From Trichobilharzia szidati (taxonomy: Eukaryota; Platyhelminthes; Trematoda; Strigeidida; Schistosomatidae), in contig OX235277.1 in assembly GCA_944472155.2 (NCBI GenBank), forward strand, positions 21,648,804-21,712,803: 64,000 nt of DNA, read 5' to 3'. Made by a program: the position numbers and the translations under genes. Positions 1 to 12,540 of the stretch are shown one piece after another. Every line of letters starts with the position of its first letter. Position 1 is the first letter of the stretch. The notes below the pieces were generated by a model. The model was not told where the DNA came from and did no database searches. It was given only the letters and a program-made list of their open reading frames with translations.

Positions 1-1204
1 CCATAAAATATTGTTTCCTAAACTTTACAAAGCTCAAATAAGAATGTTGACCGCTGGCTTATCCTGAGTGTCGGTCTTACAATAAGCACGTCAAAAGAGG
101 ATGATTTCATCAGAATACACTCTGAACTTCATTGCTGTTTCATATATAAATATATAAACTACAAAAACATCTGAACAAAATTATTTTATAGATTATTGTT
201 TTTCCCATTTATTTTTCCAATGAGGGAAATGTACTTTGATTTTGCAAACAAGTAAATTCCGCCGTTTTGGACATTGTAGTGCGAAAACGTGAGATAATTT
301 GCTTCATCGTTTGTTCTAACTTCAGTAATATAAAATGTATTTCTGTATTTGTTTCATAAGATATAAGAGAACCATCTTATGACTATGAGATAGTGATAAT
401 GTTTCCCATCTATAAATAAATTATGCACATTTCACCGAAATTCTGCCTAGACTGAGTAGAAACATTGATTGAGATATTCATTTTAAAGGTCGATGTCAGT
501 GTACATTGACACAATTCACAACTTATGGGTGTTAAGCATATTAAAAAAGAGAATTGGACGGAAGGTCTTCTCCTCAGCGCTTTTTGGCCACTTTCATCTA
601 TTTTACAAAAAGTAGCAAAGTCATTTATTTAAAGAATAATTATTGATGCACTTGATTAGTTTTGTTTAGTGACACTGAGTACACTGAATACAAAGACATA
701 TATATAAAGAGAGAGAGAGATGTGTATACAATAAGGAATAACATTATAATTAATAAATTGATTTTCACAAAACTTCGAATCCGTTACACTTGCCTAACTG
801 TGACTTTTACGAATATTCTTTTTCAATAGATCCAAGTGAGTCATCAATTTCAGTTCAATGTGTATTCATTAAATCAGTTCATAATACTGATTTCAAACAA
901 ATTTGAAAACAGATGCCTAAATCAACAGTGATCTTGACCTACTGTGTGAGGAATGGCAGTATACCGTGGTGACAAAAACCTTCGTGTATGGAGAAAGAAT
1001 CGAAAAAATAACCTCACAATGAGAGAAAGAATAACATACGGGTTTGACTGGAAATATTTAAGCGATACATATTCCTTCATTTAGTGACATAGTATATCAC
1101 TGTCTTAGAAGAAGAAACATGAACGTGAAATCCACTTTCGTGCAGTAAAAGGTTAACTGTACAATAAACAACAGTGTTTGCAGCTAAGTGCAATAATCAT
1201 CACA
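1..1204. other. Unassigned AT-rich stretch
   Basis: I see no gene, RNA or recognisable element here. The only notable item is a short (TA)n-(GA)n tract at about 698-720. All reading frames are short. Confidence 0.6.
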
Positions 1205-1398
1205 CACTTAGTAAATCAGAGGGTTTAGGACGCTCGCTGACCATACACATGGTCTGGGGTTCGATTCCCGACCGACGCACACCTGATATCAATGGTCAGC
1301 CTGCAAAATTTGGGCTACCGATATCACATGCTGAAAATTTCATACTTGTATCGAAAATAGGGTGTGGAGTCAAGCTATTATAAAATGAAAAAATAAAC
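1205..1398 (+). mobile_element. tRNA-derived SINE, copy 1
   Basis: The head is tRNA-like: a Pol III B-box match (ggttcgattcc) lies at 1258-1268, preceded by a degraded A-box region and followed by the acceptor-like cgacgcac. After it comes a body (about 1280-1380) shared with the reverse-strand copy at 48441-48613, including the gctgaaaatttcatacttgta segment. It ends in an A-rich tract at 1381-1398. The 5' acceptor half is mutated. This is a second SINE family, distinct from the hammerhead-bearing one, because no GAAAC-type core follows the tRNA head. An ORF runs across it but has no coding character. Confidence 0.75.
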
Positions 1399-4300
1399 TT
1401 TTGAACGAATCGCAGCAAACATGAATTACTAGCTAAATGGAATGTTATCTTGTCTAAATGTCGCAACCATATAATTCGGGATAACGTTCGGGGGCAGTGC
1501 GTGAAAGTGACTTCAATCAAACTGCAAAATAACAATACCAGCATATCAAGGGCTAAGTGAAAAGTTTACGGTGGTCACTTCTTCAAACAGTTATCTTGGG
1601 AATTATCTGCCGGTGGGGTATGCGAAGTGATTTTATAGTGTCGAGAAAATTATCTTGTGACCACCAAATTATGTCTACACAAATGCGTAACCATTTAAGC
1701 CAAAGACGTAATAGTAAGGTGTTGTCATGTTTTTAGTTGCATTTAAAGAATCCTAATACTGAGATTGTAGAAACAAAGATACATTGCACACATGCATTTT
1801 GAAATCAGATGACAGCAGTCATTCAGTTTGTTGCCCTTCGTTGCATAAGAATCGCAAAAACATTTCTTTGCGCTGTTAGATTACAAATATTTGACGTTAT
1901 GGCTAGCGAAAATACTGAAATTCCTAATTCCTTAATCTCTTCCAAGAGAGACACAATCGAAAACCTCTAATTTCATGCTGAAATTAGTAATTTCATTGAG
2001 TATTGTGACCACAGATAATCATGATGGAAAACTCATTAGATCAACCTTAGATATCATTGGCACTCGAAGGAATAATTCTACTTTCATATGATCGCTATTT
2101 AATACATTCCTATTATTCATCTTAATTCTAAGCGATAAATATGTGAAGTGATAGAGGGAATTACATCATGTTCACCAGTACGAATAAGTCAGAGTTGAAT
2201 TTGTATAAAAAAAGACGTCGATGGTGAAGAAAAGTTCGTGTTCGATTATTCATTTCCGTAAGCTCTACATTCGTAATTATCTTAAACATAGAATTACTGA
2301 AAACAATCAGTAACCGGTAAATTTGCTCTAGACATTTCAGTACTCAATGTAAGATGCAATCTACGAGGGTGATGAATAATCGGAAATTAGAAAAGAAGGC
2401 AGAATATCTGACGCTCCAGAAATTGTGAAAATGACTCATCAATAAACTCGTGTAAAGAGGACAAAATTTTGTGGGAGGATTATGGAGCGTTTACATAAAA
2501 TCGGAAAGAAAATTTAATGTTATCAGTAGAAAGTAATACGGTGATAATAAAATAAGGATGTCGAGTGTAGACAAAGTGTTTGAAGATAGATCCACTGGTA
2601 TTCAACTATTTTTATGTAACTAGACAGGCTAGAAAGTGTGTTTCAGAATATATTTATGGACTTGACACTGTGTACTTAGCAAATGCACTCAGCTGTAAAC
2701 GGACAACCAAACCAATACGGTATCTTATGCTTATCTCTTGACTGGATTGGTTGTCTGCTGGAGATATTATACGCGAGGTGGCTGACTGAAATGAATTCGC
2801 CAGAAATTTACAAAGTTGGTTTCAAAGAATTTCTGCCCCACTGCTACCTGTGAGCTTAAGGTTCGTGAGGACAATTTTCTTAGTAGCAGTTGCAGCTTTC
2901 AGTAAAGGAGGTATTTCCTTCTGAGTGGATACCCGCTGCCCAGTTGGCTTTCTCCTAGTGATTTCAATTCACTGTCTATCGTATCTTCCAAACAGATTTC
3001 TCGAATCCTCCGGCATAATGCACCTACTAAGCTTTGCTTTTGGATGAGTGTGAAGTAGCTATCGAAGTTATGATATTGCGATCTTTAGCATAATAATTTG
3101 TCTTTTGATTGCATTATTCATTTGGAAAATATTACCAACGGGAAGATTTGCATTGATCTAAATTGCATTCATAATCACATCGAAACTACTATGGCGAACA
3201 AATTTAATTCAAGACGTCATTCAGCAAATAATGTTGAGGTCATCATTTTATTCTTCTTATGTTCCTACCGCAGTACGGTATCTCAGCGACGCTATATTCG
3301 TCTCTCCGAATCTCCAATATACAAATTAATATCTTATAATGCCCTTCAAATTATCTTGAATCCACACTTCAAGGAAGCAATCACATGTTGTTTGTTGACT
3401 GTGGACCATTAAACACTCTTGTGCTTTTAGTTAAAGTTTAAATAATGTGAGAAGCCCATTTATACCTCGACATGCGAAATGCAAAGCCTTTGATTCAAAG
3501 ATTCTATTTTTGATATGTTCAAGTAATTCGTCGTCTTCAGTTCAATCTGATATCTCATGAAAACAGTCATTGGTGATTCGTGTTGTTAGAAAGGAATCCA
3601 ATTTACTTGTTCACGTCTCTGTGTTTAATTTGGAAACAATTAGTGGCTGTATGATTTCAAACCAATATGAATCTGCATAATTCCCATGCATTTTATTATG
3701 AGAGAAGAATTACCATTCAGCTCCTGCTAGACAACAAATTGATTGCTTAGTTAATTTTTTCTTTTATTCAGAGGATTTTTGTAAGTTAAAATTTTGAAAT
3801 ATTATGAAAGCCAGAATTGAGAGGATACAGCACAAAACTAGGAATTGACTTGGATAATAACGATAGTAATTTCTGAAATGTTTGAAGTTGATTATGTAGC
3901 CCTTGATATTTGCTCTGTTGCTTGATTAACTGATTTGATGTGTGTACATCAACGTTTCCTTCTTTCGTATAATCACTGAAATAATAAGAAGCATGCGATA
4001 TCCTGGGTGAAGGACATGAGTGCAACATCGATATTACGGAGTAAGAATGTCCTAGAAAAATTCGATGGAAACTGAAGTTTACTCCATCCTTGCGTAGACT
4101 AAATACTTACTGTTATTTCCTGTTTTATAACGTTAATAAACTGATCAACAAATGGCTTATGCTTAATTCTCGGTAACGCATTGTCACACTGGTGAGGCTG
4201 CATGAAACTTCAGACACTTAATATTTATTTTTCCGTGTTATCAATGCTACAGTTATTTGATAAAATGAAACATACAAGAAACCCTTAAGTAATGGATCAC

Positions 4301-4807
4301 ACAATACTGGCTTCTAGTCGTCAAATTTACAATTCAGTATATTGCAGACTTGGATTTTTTATCAGACGTGATTTAGATGCAGTGTCATCAGATGACGCAT
4401 GCAATTGTGTCGATTTGAAAACTGGTGCATATCCCAGTTACTGGTGAAGATAAGCAGTGGATCAGGTGTCTCATTCTTTACAAATATATCTGAGTGTGGA
4501 ATTTCCTGCATTGACCATTCCATGTTATTTGCCTGTAAAATGAGCGGTGAAGAGATGCGTCAGGGAAGAAGGATGTCTGCTACACCTCATGTTCTGCGTA
4601 AAGATCTAGCTAAATAATTCAGATTCTAGGTGTTTGTAGGGGTCCATTTCTCATGCTGACCATTCTGCGCCCCTGCCTAGTCATACACGATTTCTTATCC
4701 GATGATTTTAGAGACAGCCAGACATACTTAAGTTCTTTAGCTTTCTTTGTTGTCTGTACTTTTCATGGATAATCACCGTTCAGAAAATAATGAAAGGATA
4801 ACATTAG
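1399..4807. other. Unassigned AT-rich stretch
   Basis: There are only short ORFs. The largest are one of 104 codons at 3098-3412 and one of 72 codons at 4399-4617. Neither has recognisable motifs or paired splice signals. I see nothing I can name. Confidence 0.5.
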
Positions 4808-5333
4808 GTTCAACGAAGAGTCTCTTTTTGGCGAATTCATTCACTTAGCTGTAAAATCGCATTTGTACATAATTGTTTTGTAGGTGTGTGTACATTGGGA
4901 TACGAGTTGAATGATCATTGTACCTTTCCGAAATGATTGTTTCTCCTTATAACATTTGTAAATTTTTAGAACACTTACTTAATTCCATACGTACCTTTGT
5001 TTCCATGTGCAACCCAATCACAACTCACTCAATAAACCATTCATCTTACTACGTAACTGTATTCGGCTTATTCAAATTCTTTTATGTGTTTGTTAGCATT
5101 AGTCACAGTTTTTATTAAAAAATAACCGCAACGATCTCGCCGATCTCCATTCTACCTACTTACAATTTGTTTACCCATTACGTATTTGAAATGTCTTGAA
5201 AGAAATAACCCATCTTGTTTTGATTATTGTCAGAAATATCAAGTGCACACACATACAAAAGTTAAATAAGTAAATATAATTGCGATTGTAGGGATAAGTG
5301 AATGAATTCGCCAAAAAAGACTATTTGTTGATC
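4808..5333. repeat. Fold-back (MITE-like) element with ~55-bp inverted arms
   Basis: The left arm (4808-4868) and the right arm (about 5272-5333) are inverted copies of each other. A 22-bp central block containing ggcgaattcattcac is identical, and the flanking parts are diverged with one small gap. The roughly 400-bp interior contains only a short ORF of 66 codons at 4918-5118 with no motif. A related single arm is present at 47827-47925 and matches the left arm plus the first ~50 bp of the interior. This is the layout of a non-autonomous fold-back or MITE-type element; no transposase is seen. Alternatively it could be a rearranged piece of a larger element. Confidence 0.55.
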
Positions 5334-7008
5334 TGCACTATTACAGATTATATGTGTTCAGCTTAAATTGCGGTTAACTTTTGGCTTCTGTCAAATGCCT
5401 TCAAGTTGACCCCAAATTTCTTCCATTAGATAATAATATATCACTCATTGAGTCCTCTTCTCGATTCTTTGGTAAGCAGGCTGTATCTCAACATTTTTGT
5501 GTTTGAGATGATGTCTACTTTTTTCAAACACTGCACACGGGCGCTTTTAAACACATGATAAGACTTCTAATGTCATCTGCCTGCAGTCTGGCTTCATATC
5601 GTCTATTAGGAATTGTTGATATCATTTAGGGTCTAACCCAAGACTTTTCGCAGTTGTCCGGAATAGTCTACTTTGTTTGTTCATCGACGTTATTTGTAGT
5701 ACCTCGATGTTTTACGTGCTGCACATGAGTCTCAATGTCATTGGTGGCTTCTTTTTCCTGAGGTAGGTTATTGACTTCACGCCTAACACTCCGCTAATCC
5801 CAGGCTTAATATCATATCACTTAGAAACTGATGAAGCTAATGATGAAAATATTCCGTATAAATTATTTTATTTAAAACGCAACATAGTGAAGTAGCAACG
5901 TTCACTGAGTGACGTCTGAAATAAAAGTCACGTTTCATAATATTATCACTGGATATGGTGGGACTACATTGAGCTAATCCATGAATCCAAAATTTATCAT
6001 TCGTAAATACACATTTATCAAGAGTTGTCTGAAATATTATGTGATCCAAATTATGTGGAATGTAATTCATTTAAATAGTTTTGACGAGCAATTAGCTTAT
6101 ATTTCGAAAGTTTTTCACTGCCATATTTTCTTATTTAGTTGATAGATGTGAGTGGTAACTCTTACTTAATTCTATTATTTCTTCGCTTATGTGTTACAGT
6201 GATCCAGGTTTATTTAATGTAAAATGACTAACAGTAGAGTATTAGTGACTGACAGTTTTAAGTAGCGTACGAAAGACTGAACAAATATTCGGAGTCAATT
6301 GGCTCTCAATACATACGTTTACATTTGTAAATGCAAGATCAGGTGTGCTTTCAATAGTACAGTGCAAATGTTTAGGAATTGAAGATTGGTGGGTTTCTCT
6401 TGATTTACTTTGATTTTTTCCAGCCCCTGGTACGTGCAAATTATCTCTTTTGAATAATGCTCTTACTATTCATATGAAGAATATGTTATACGTGCCATGT
6501 CCCCTCTGCAAATTTTGTCTCTATTGATGGGAGGCAAATCAAATGACTAAACTCAGGAAAACATCTACTTGTCCAAACTATTTGTGCTTAAATTCAGGAG
6601 TCGTTTCCATTGTGGAAGTTGAAATAGTTTATTTAACACTTTGTACCATCAAATTATTATCCATATTGTTTCATAAATATGTGTTCGACGAAAGTACAAC
6701 GAAGTAAATCAGTAGTGTCTACTGGTTGGTGTTTTCCTAAAGAAATATATTTTTCTTGATGATATTAACAAAAGGCGTGATATGATATGCAATGTTCAAC
6801 AATGTTCACCTTTTACACAGGCATTATTCCAAACATGAATGAGTTTTCATATCATGAAATGAATTTGGACAAGGCTTTCGATAATAAACCACAATAAACT
6901 ACTGAGTCATTGTGAGCGTTTTCGGCTAATATGTGATCACATTAAGATTTGGGTCGTAAGTTGATATTTCCATTAATATCAGTAAAAAGTTTGAGCATTG
7001 TGGATTAG
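5334..7008. other. Mostly unassigned; possible decayed coding relic at 5.4-5.8 kb
   Basis: The part at about 5400-5810 is somewhat less AT-rich. Read on the minus strand it has a hydrophilic stop-free run near 5670-5780. I cannot match it to any family. The rest shows only short ORFs. Confidence 0.3.
6961..6972 (+). repeat. 12-bp direct repeat left of the PLE palindrome
   Basis: The sequence ttgatatttcca occurs here and again at 8019-8030, the right edge of the palindrome. It could be a target-site duplication. The left copy is 36 bp outside the left arm boundary (7009), whereas the right copy overlaps the arm end by a few bases, so the assignment is not clean. Confidence 0.4.
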
Positions 7009-7514
7009 ATCAAATAAAGTATAATTATATTTTAATAGTTTACACACAATGATAAGTTTTGTTATTGGTAATATTTCGAGCAAAATTACTGCCCGTGTTC
7101 ACACCAGTGTTGGAATTGTTTGATTCACACATTTATGATTTGTACTCGTATATATAGTTCATTATTTTTGCTCATTCATATATATATATTTTTTTTTGTA
7201 TTTGAGTTGTATTCCAAGTTCATTCATGTTTTTGTATCCAGAATTATATTCCAAGTTGATGATAGTTGTACTGAGTCACCCTTGTTACATGTGTCCGGTG
7301 TGACTTTAATGAATATCGATTCTGTTATAAGTCTTTCTTTCCATTTGTTCATGTTAGTTTTTAGAATACATACATTGTCCCAATCGATATTGTGGTTTTT
7401 GTCCCATGCATGTGCAGCTATCGATGAATTTTTTTCAAGATTTTTGTAGGCTTGTGTTCCTGTTGGTTGACCTTTGGTTAGGCGTTTATGTTCATTCACT
7501 CTTATTTTGAGTGA
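7009..7514 (-). mobile_element. Left arm of palindrome: 5'-truncated PLE endonuclease fragment
   Basis: Read on the minus strand, this arm encodes the second half of a GIY-YIG endonuclease domain of a Penelope-like element, then a 3' untranslated tail. The encoded peptide (minus, 7224-7520) contains the R..EH segment (IRVNEHKR), the block SSIAAHAWDKNHNIDWDN and the region ERLITESIFI with the conserved glutamate. The GIY and YIG tyrosine motifs and the whole reverse transcriptase are missing, so the element is cut off at its 5' end. The tail carries a (TA)n-T9 tract at about 7178-7199. The fragment is non-autonomous and cannot encode a working protein. The family assignment rests on recognised motifs and was not searched. 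Confidence 0.8.
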
Positions 7515-7516
7515 TC

Positions 7517-8023
7517 TCACTCAAAATAAGAGTGAATGAACATAAACGCCTAACCAAAGGTCAACCAACAGGAACACAAGCCTACAAAAATCTTGAAAAA
7601 AATTCATCGATAGCTGCACATGCATGGGACAAAAACCACAATATCGATTGGGACAATGTATGTATTCTAAAAACTAACATGAACAAATGGAAAGAAAGAC
7701 TTATAACAGAATCGATATTCATTAAAGTCACACCGGACACATGTAACAAGGGTGACTCAGTACAACTATCATCAACTTGGAATATAATTCTGGATACAAA
7801 AACATGAATGAACTTGGAATACAACTCAAATACAAAAAAAATATATATATATATGAATGAGCAAAAATAATGAACTATATATACGAGTACAAATCATAAA
7901 TGTGTGAATCAAACAATTCCAACACTGGTGTGAACACGGGCAGTAATTTTGCTCGAAATATTACCAATAACAAAACTTATCATTGTGTGTAAACTATTAA
8001 AATATAATTATACTTTATTTGAT
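7517..8023 (+). mobile_element. Right arm of palindrome: second PLE endonuclease fragment, head to head
   Basis: This is the plus-strand mirror image of 7009-7514. The reading frame at 7511-7807 gives the same peptide as the left arm apart from the residue next to the centre. The 3' tail (7808-8023) is likewise the mirror image; the only length difference I find is in the AT/A8 tract (about 7833-7855). Both copies are cut at the same 5' point and their 3' ends face outward. PLEs often insert as partial inverted or tandem copies, so a single insertion could create this. An assembly or amplification hairpin artefact would look similar. Confidence 0.8.
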
Positions 8024-8805
8024 ATTTCCACTTTAAACTAAATAGTAGCTAATGTTTATTTATCACAAAATATTTTTAGAAATGTGTTGAGAATTTGCAT
8101 TTGTGTAACATGTAGACAGATAAGATCACAAATATAAGGATAAATCTTGAGCACTTTATAACCCTGTGTGATTTGACCAAAATACTATTTTATCCACAAT
8201 GAAATAAAGACTACAAATGTTCAATAAGTTGATTTTATATTTTTAAGATTGTCGTTTTGAAATGTTGAGTCTTTTATTTTGCCATTCAAAATGATATTCT
8301 TGATTGGGCGTGACTCACTAACTTATCGTAACTGTTACGCTGCCTAGCACTCCACTACACCGTAATTAACAACTTCACCATTCTCCATAAATCTGTTAAT
8401 CCGCTCAAAGGAATGTGAAACTATAGCTTCTTGACTTGATTATGTCACGGGGAGTAGAACATAGTCACATAGCTTGCTTGCTGGTACTGAACATTTCACT
8501 GACTATTTAAGTGAAGGAATGAAGAGTTCTGAAGTGTGGAATAAAAGTCCGCAGACACGTTTAAAATTGAAACATTTAGATCAATTATGTTCAAACACAG
8601 ACTTCTCGCAATATATGAATTTGTTAATCGTATTGATGAAATTGCTTCAACTCTCAGGTGTTTCACTATTTTATTGCACGTTTCCCAGTTTTCAATATAT
8701 GGGACTCAGGCAAAATGTGATGTTAATGTGACTTAATCGATCTCAAAAGAATAAACAGTGGAATAGAGACGAGCTACATATAAGAACTAGTATTGATATG
8801 AATGA
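8024..8805. other. Unassigned AT-rich stretch
   Basis: An 85-codon ORF at 8474-8731 has no motif. I see nothing else I can name. Confidence 0.5.
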
Positions 8806-9309
8806 ATGAAAATTCGACTTCATGATTGCACGTATTCACTTCCAACAGCTCTTCTGGATGATGTTACCACGACAAACTCTTTAAACAATCCGCTTAACGG
8901 AAATGTGTATGTTCAGAACTCGAATATAACACATGTGAATCATCCATTTTTTCGGATGAAAACAATTCCACAAGCAACGGTAGGAGACGAAAGACTTGGT
9001 AGAGCAATTCGATTTCTCTGTGTAGCGAAGTTATGGACACCTTATGTTCGAATCATCATTTGCTCATATCTTCCATGTGTGCTAATTCTAGCTTCCGTAT
9101 TGTGTAACTTTGTGTTCCACTCACGTCACTCGTGTATCTTCGCGACCCTGTGTCGTTCACTTTCGCTGACATCAAGTCTGTTTCCCTGCTATTTCATGTT
9201 TTATGCCAATGGACATCTTTTTATGCATATACTTATGGCAAATCTTAATAGTAGCACACGCCATACCACTGCTGAATGTCTACTTTTTATCACATATTTA
9301 AACATTTAA
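8806..9309 (+). CDS. Unassigned 167-codon ORF with hydrophobic segments
   Basis: After the CR1-like ORFs this is the longest reading frame of the window. It begins right after an in-frame stop. The N-terminal third (residues 1-70) is polar and Asn-rich. Residues about 83-105 (IIICSYLPCVLILASVLCNF) form one hydrophobic stretch and residues about 117-140 a second, weaker one. The pattern loosely recalls transmembrane segments 5 and 6 of a rhodopsin-type GPCR, with the SYLPC proline-cysteine motif, but the usual TM6/TM7 motifs are not present and I cannot confirm it. It could be a decayed membrane-protein exon or a chance ORF. I see no matching splice sites. Confidence 0.25.
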   Translation: MKIRLHDCTYSLPTALLDDVTTTNSLNNPLNGNVYVQNSNITHVNHPFFRMKTIPQATVGDERLGRAIRFLCVAKLWTPYVRIIICSYLPCVLILASVLCNFVFHSRHSCIFATLCRSLSLTSSLFPCYFMFYANGHLFMHILMANLNSSTRHTTAECLLFITYLNI

Positions 9310-11989
9310 TAATTGATGAACAGTCAGATTCTATATATCTGTCTTTAGGTGACATAAAAGACTATTATTCTGTTGGAGACGACGGTTACAGGGTAGTTCA
9401 TCAAATTTATCATTTGGCTGGGTGTATCAAACGAAGTTTCTAGGCTTCAGTTCTACAGCTGGTTATATTTCGTCAAAGTTAGACTTGACAGTAGGGTAAC
9501 GAAAATCGACCAATTGTGCCAATTTCTATGTGCAGATGGTTGCTTACTTACTTCTTTGGTGCAAAATAAATTGGACGATCTGGCATGTTTCCTGGGCGCC
9601 ATTGGCTGACCGTCACTCTGATCGACTGTTGAAAGGCGAATATAACATACCAAAGTCCTGTTTTCTGAAAGATATTCTATGTCAGAACATTCTGCTAATA
9701 CCATTTATCCTATAAATTTATCTGCAAAGCTGAATTGAGCTATTGTGAAGGGTTACGTTTTCATCCTAAAGGTGTGATCAAAGCCCCAGAATAACACGAA
9801 TATTAACTTGCAAAATTTATTTTATAAACAATAAATTACAACTTAGACAAAGGTTATCCAAGCGTTTGTGTGAACAGATGCACAAATAGCATAAAAAGGT
9901 AATACGTTTCAGAATGTGTACCATGAATCTGAATCTGTTTTGTTTCACAATAGGTGTGAGTATAACGAATTTTTGTATAACATTTTACATCTTATTAAAT
10001 CAGCAGATGAGCAGTTTTTGAAAATCGTTATCACGAATGTGAGAAAACGTATTGTTTGCTATGAGTTATTTGCACATAATTACCACATTCCAGTTAGGTA
10101 TGGTGAGTTGTTTATATTCATAAACAATTTATATTCTTCACAGGTATTTAGAGAATAACTGAGCATTGTTGATTCCCAACAGTTATATATCAAACAAGAC
10201 AATTGGTACAACTATACAGCTGAAACTCAAATTGAATTGCCGAAACAAACTTGTCATCAAGTGAAGTTACCAATTAAACCTACGCCCGTGTACAACGTAA
10301 ATTTTTATCCAGTATATTGCATCTACCCTTCCCTTTTTCTGGCCGCTAAAACCATTTACATACGTCGTTTGATAGCAACATAAATTATCGTGACTTCCAA
10401 ATTATGACTGCACTCTTGAATTACAAGACGAATAAGACAACTCGTGTAAGACTTAGTCGTGTTTCAGACAGTATAAAGTTCCACAATTATAGAATTTATG
10501 TGAGGAGTACAGTCTTTACAAAAGATTTAATTCTAAATTTTGCTAGACAAGCATTTCTAGAATAAAATTGTTATTATAATTAGAATTGCTATAGTTCACC
10601 TGTCAGAAGAGAATGAAAACTAATAATTTAGAAATGTGAAAATTTAATGCACCGAACATGAACAGAAAGAGACACATACACGAAATCAATGTAGTCATAT
10701 CATCGAAATTCCACTAATAAAAATACAGAACGACTTGACAAACCGTTTCGCAACTTGATGGTCATATCTTTTCAAAAAGACTGAAACCAGTCTCACGATA
10801 ATAACTGATATTTGGAGAAGCTGAATTCGATTGAAGTAACTAACTATATGTAGAATAGATTTTCAGTTCACCTAGTGTCTTAAAACATTCCGCTGGTTTA
10901 CGTGCTGCCATTCTGACAGAGAGTGACTGCAGTTTGGATCCAGTAGGTGAACTTTCTCCTATTTTGCACTCATACGCCGACTTCCACGCCTTTCAAATGA
11001 AACAATAAATGTTAAGTATCTTTATAAAAACTTGCGATTCACTGCTGAACTGACAACATAAATAATACGGAGTTATGTTTCTCTTAATATATGAGCTGAA
11101 AGAAACGAATAGATTCATTTACGATATAATCATTAGAAAACTCATCAGGGGAGAAATACATCACCTGCGAGATTGGAAGGAAGCTTGTCCTTGACTAGAA
11201 TTAAATGAAGTGGGAAGAAGATAAGGAAAGTGACTATTGATTTCTTCATGCTTCTTTTTCTACAGAACAATGATCAGTCCGTTTTCACCTCAAAGCCACT
11301 TTTGATTCAACGAAGTGGTCACAATTCATATTGGTCACATAATTCACATCGTTAAGTATTCCTATTAATTTATAAGGAAAAACACAGTTTTTTCTAAATT
11401 AAAAGTCGTTTATCTAAATATATTGAACGCTTTTTATGCAGATGCCTAACATTTAGTATTTATCAGCCGAAATATGATCAGACAGTGCATCAGTGATAAC
11501 GTAATGTTCATTTACACCTCTGTGTGCATATGCTCATTTACGGGCTTGTGTGCAGCTAACGATATAGGGTTAGCATAGAGTGACTAAGTCTTCAATATTT
11601 GAATACCATCTGCACTCTAGTGATCATCTTCATGTGATTTATCCTCCACAAGACTAAATCCAACTAATTCAAATTCTTACTTTTCCTCCACCTATGCAGA
11701 GCGAAACCTAAATTGTGTTCAAAAACAATTTTTATACCTCTTTCTTTACTTTGGTCATAATAATGCTATTTTATTTTATTCTCTCTTACCACTCATTTTC
11801 ATTCCACTTCACCTCAATTTCACTGTCTTCATTGTTTGTCATCATTGTTGCACACTTAGCCAACTGCTTTCAAAAAACTAATAATAGTTCACATATTTAT
11901 GACTCTTTAGAAGTTTTTTGATTCATCCATGTTCAACTTCACTCACCTGATACGTCATGTTAGTTATATTTATTCTTATCTAATGTATT
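9310..11989. other. Unassigned AT-rich stretch
   Basis: Only short ORFs are present. The part at about 9530-9700 is less AT-rich and might be a relic of an element, but no family motif is visible on either strand. A hydrophobic 68-codon ORF at 11715-11921 is T-rich low-complexity sequence. Confidence 0.4.
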
Positions 11990-12540
11990 GACTAAGTGAT
12001 TTGTAGGGCCACTTAATGCCTTTTTCTGTAATATCATTGCGACTAATTAGCTTGAAAATTAAGTCGTTGGAAAGAAATATTTCTTCACCGAGCATAGTTC
12101 ACAGTTAATACTAAATCGAGAATTGATACCTTGTTTTCATCCCATTCTCTTTTTCATTTCACTAATGCTGTCAATTTGTCAACTTTAAACTCTCTTCGTT
12201 AATGCAGAATATAGAAGTATGTCTGTAATTTGAAATTTGTTGTAGCACACAATATATTAGATGACTCGGATTAGTAGCGAATAACTAGGGCGAAATTGAG
12301 TGTATTATGTAAATAATTTGCAACTTGACCCGGCACATATTACGTATGAGATTTGGAACAGATAGTCATAACATTTACTTCAAAAATATTAGAGGGAGAA
12401 AATGACATATCTTTGATAACTTTTCAGTAGCACATCAAACTATTTTTTTTAAATCAGCTTGTACTTCTAGGAACAGTTTCACATACAAAGAATACTTCGC
12501 TATGTCATTTATTCATACATTTCAGAACACTAAAATAAAC
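11990..12540 (+). repeat. Local diverged repeat, unit 1
   Basis: This block aligns in order with 13040-13560. Shared pieces include the ctttttcatttcactaatg region, the ttgtagcac segment, the AACTTGA/CCTGATCC segment, and the stretch from gacatat through aaatcagctt. There are many substitutions and small indels. No coding frame is conserved between the copies. Confidence 0.65.

Larger units (their letters stand above)
7009..8023. repeat. Near-perfect 1-kb palindrome with 2-nt centre
   Basis: Positions mirror around 7515/7516 and the only unpaired centre is tc. The innermost bases gtga/tcac pair perfectly, and the match continues for about 507 bp per arm until 7008 on the left and 8024 on the right, where similarity stops abruptly. 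The only difference noticed is one or two bases in the A/T-rich microsatellite. A transcript across it would form a very long hairpin. Confidence 0.95.

Noticed and set aside
3098..3412. 104-codon ORF
   Set aside because: No recognisable domain, no flanking splice sites; length is within chance for the number of frames scanned.
7120..7449. ORF on the plus strand of the left palindrome arm, and its mirror at 7582-7824
   Set aside because: These are antisense shadows of the PLE endonuclease frame; the coding similarity is on the opposite strands.
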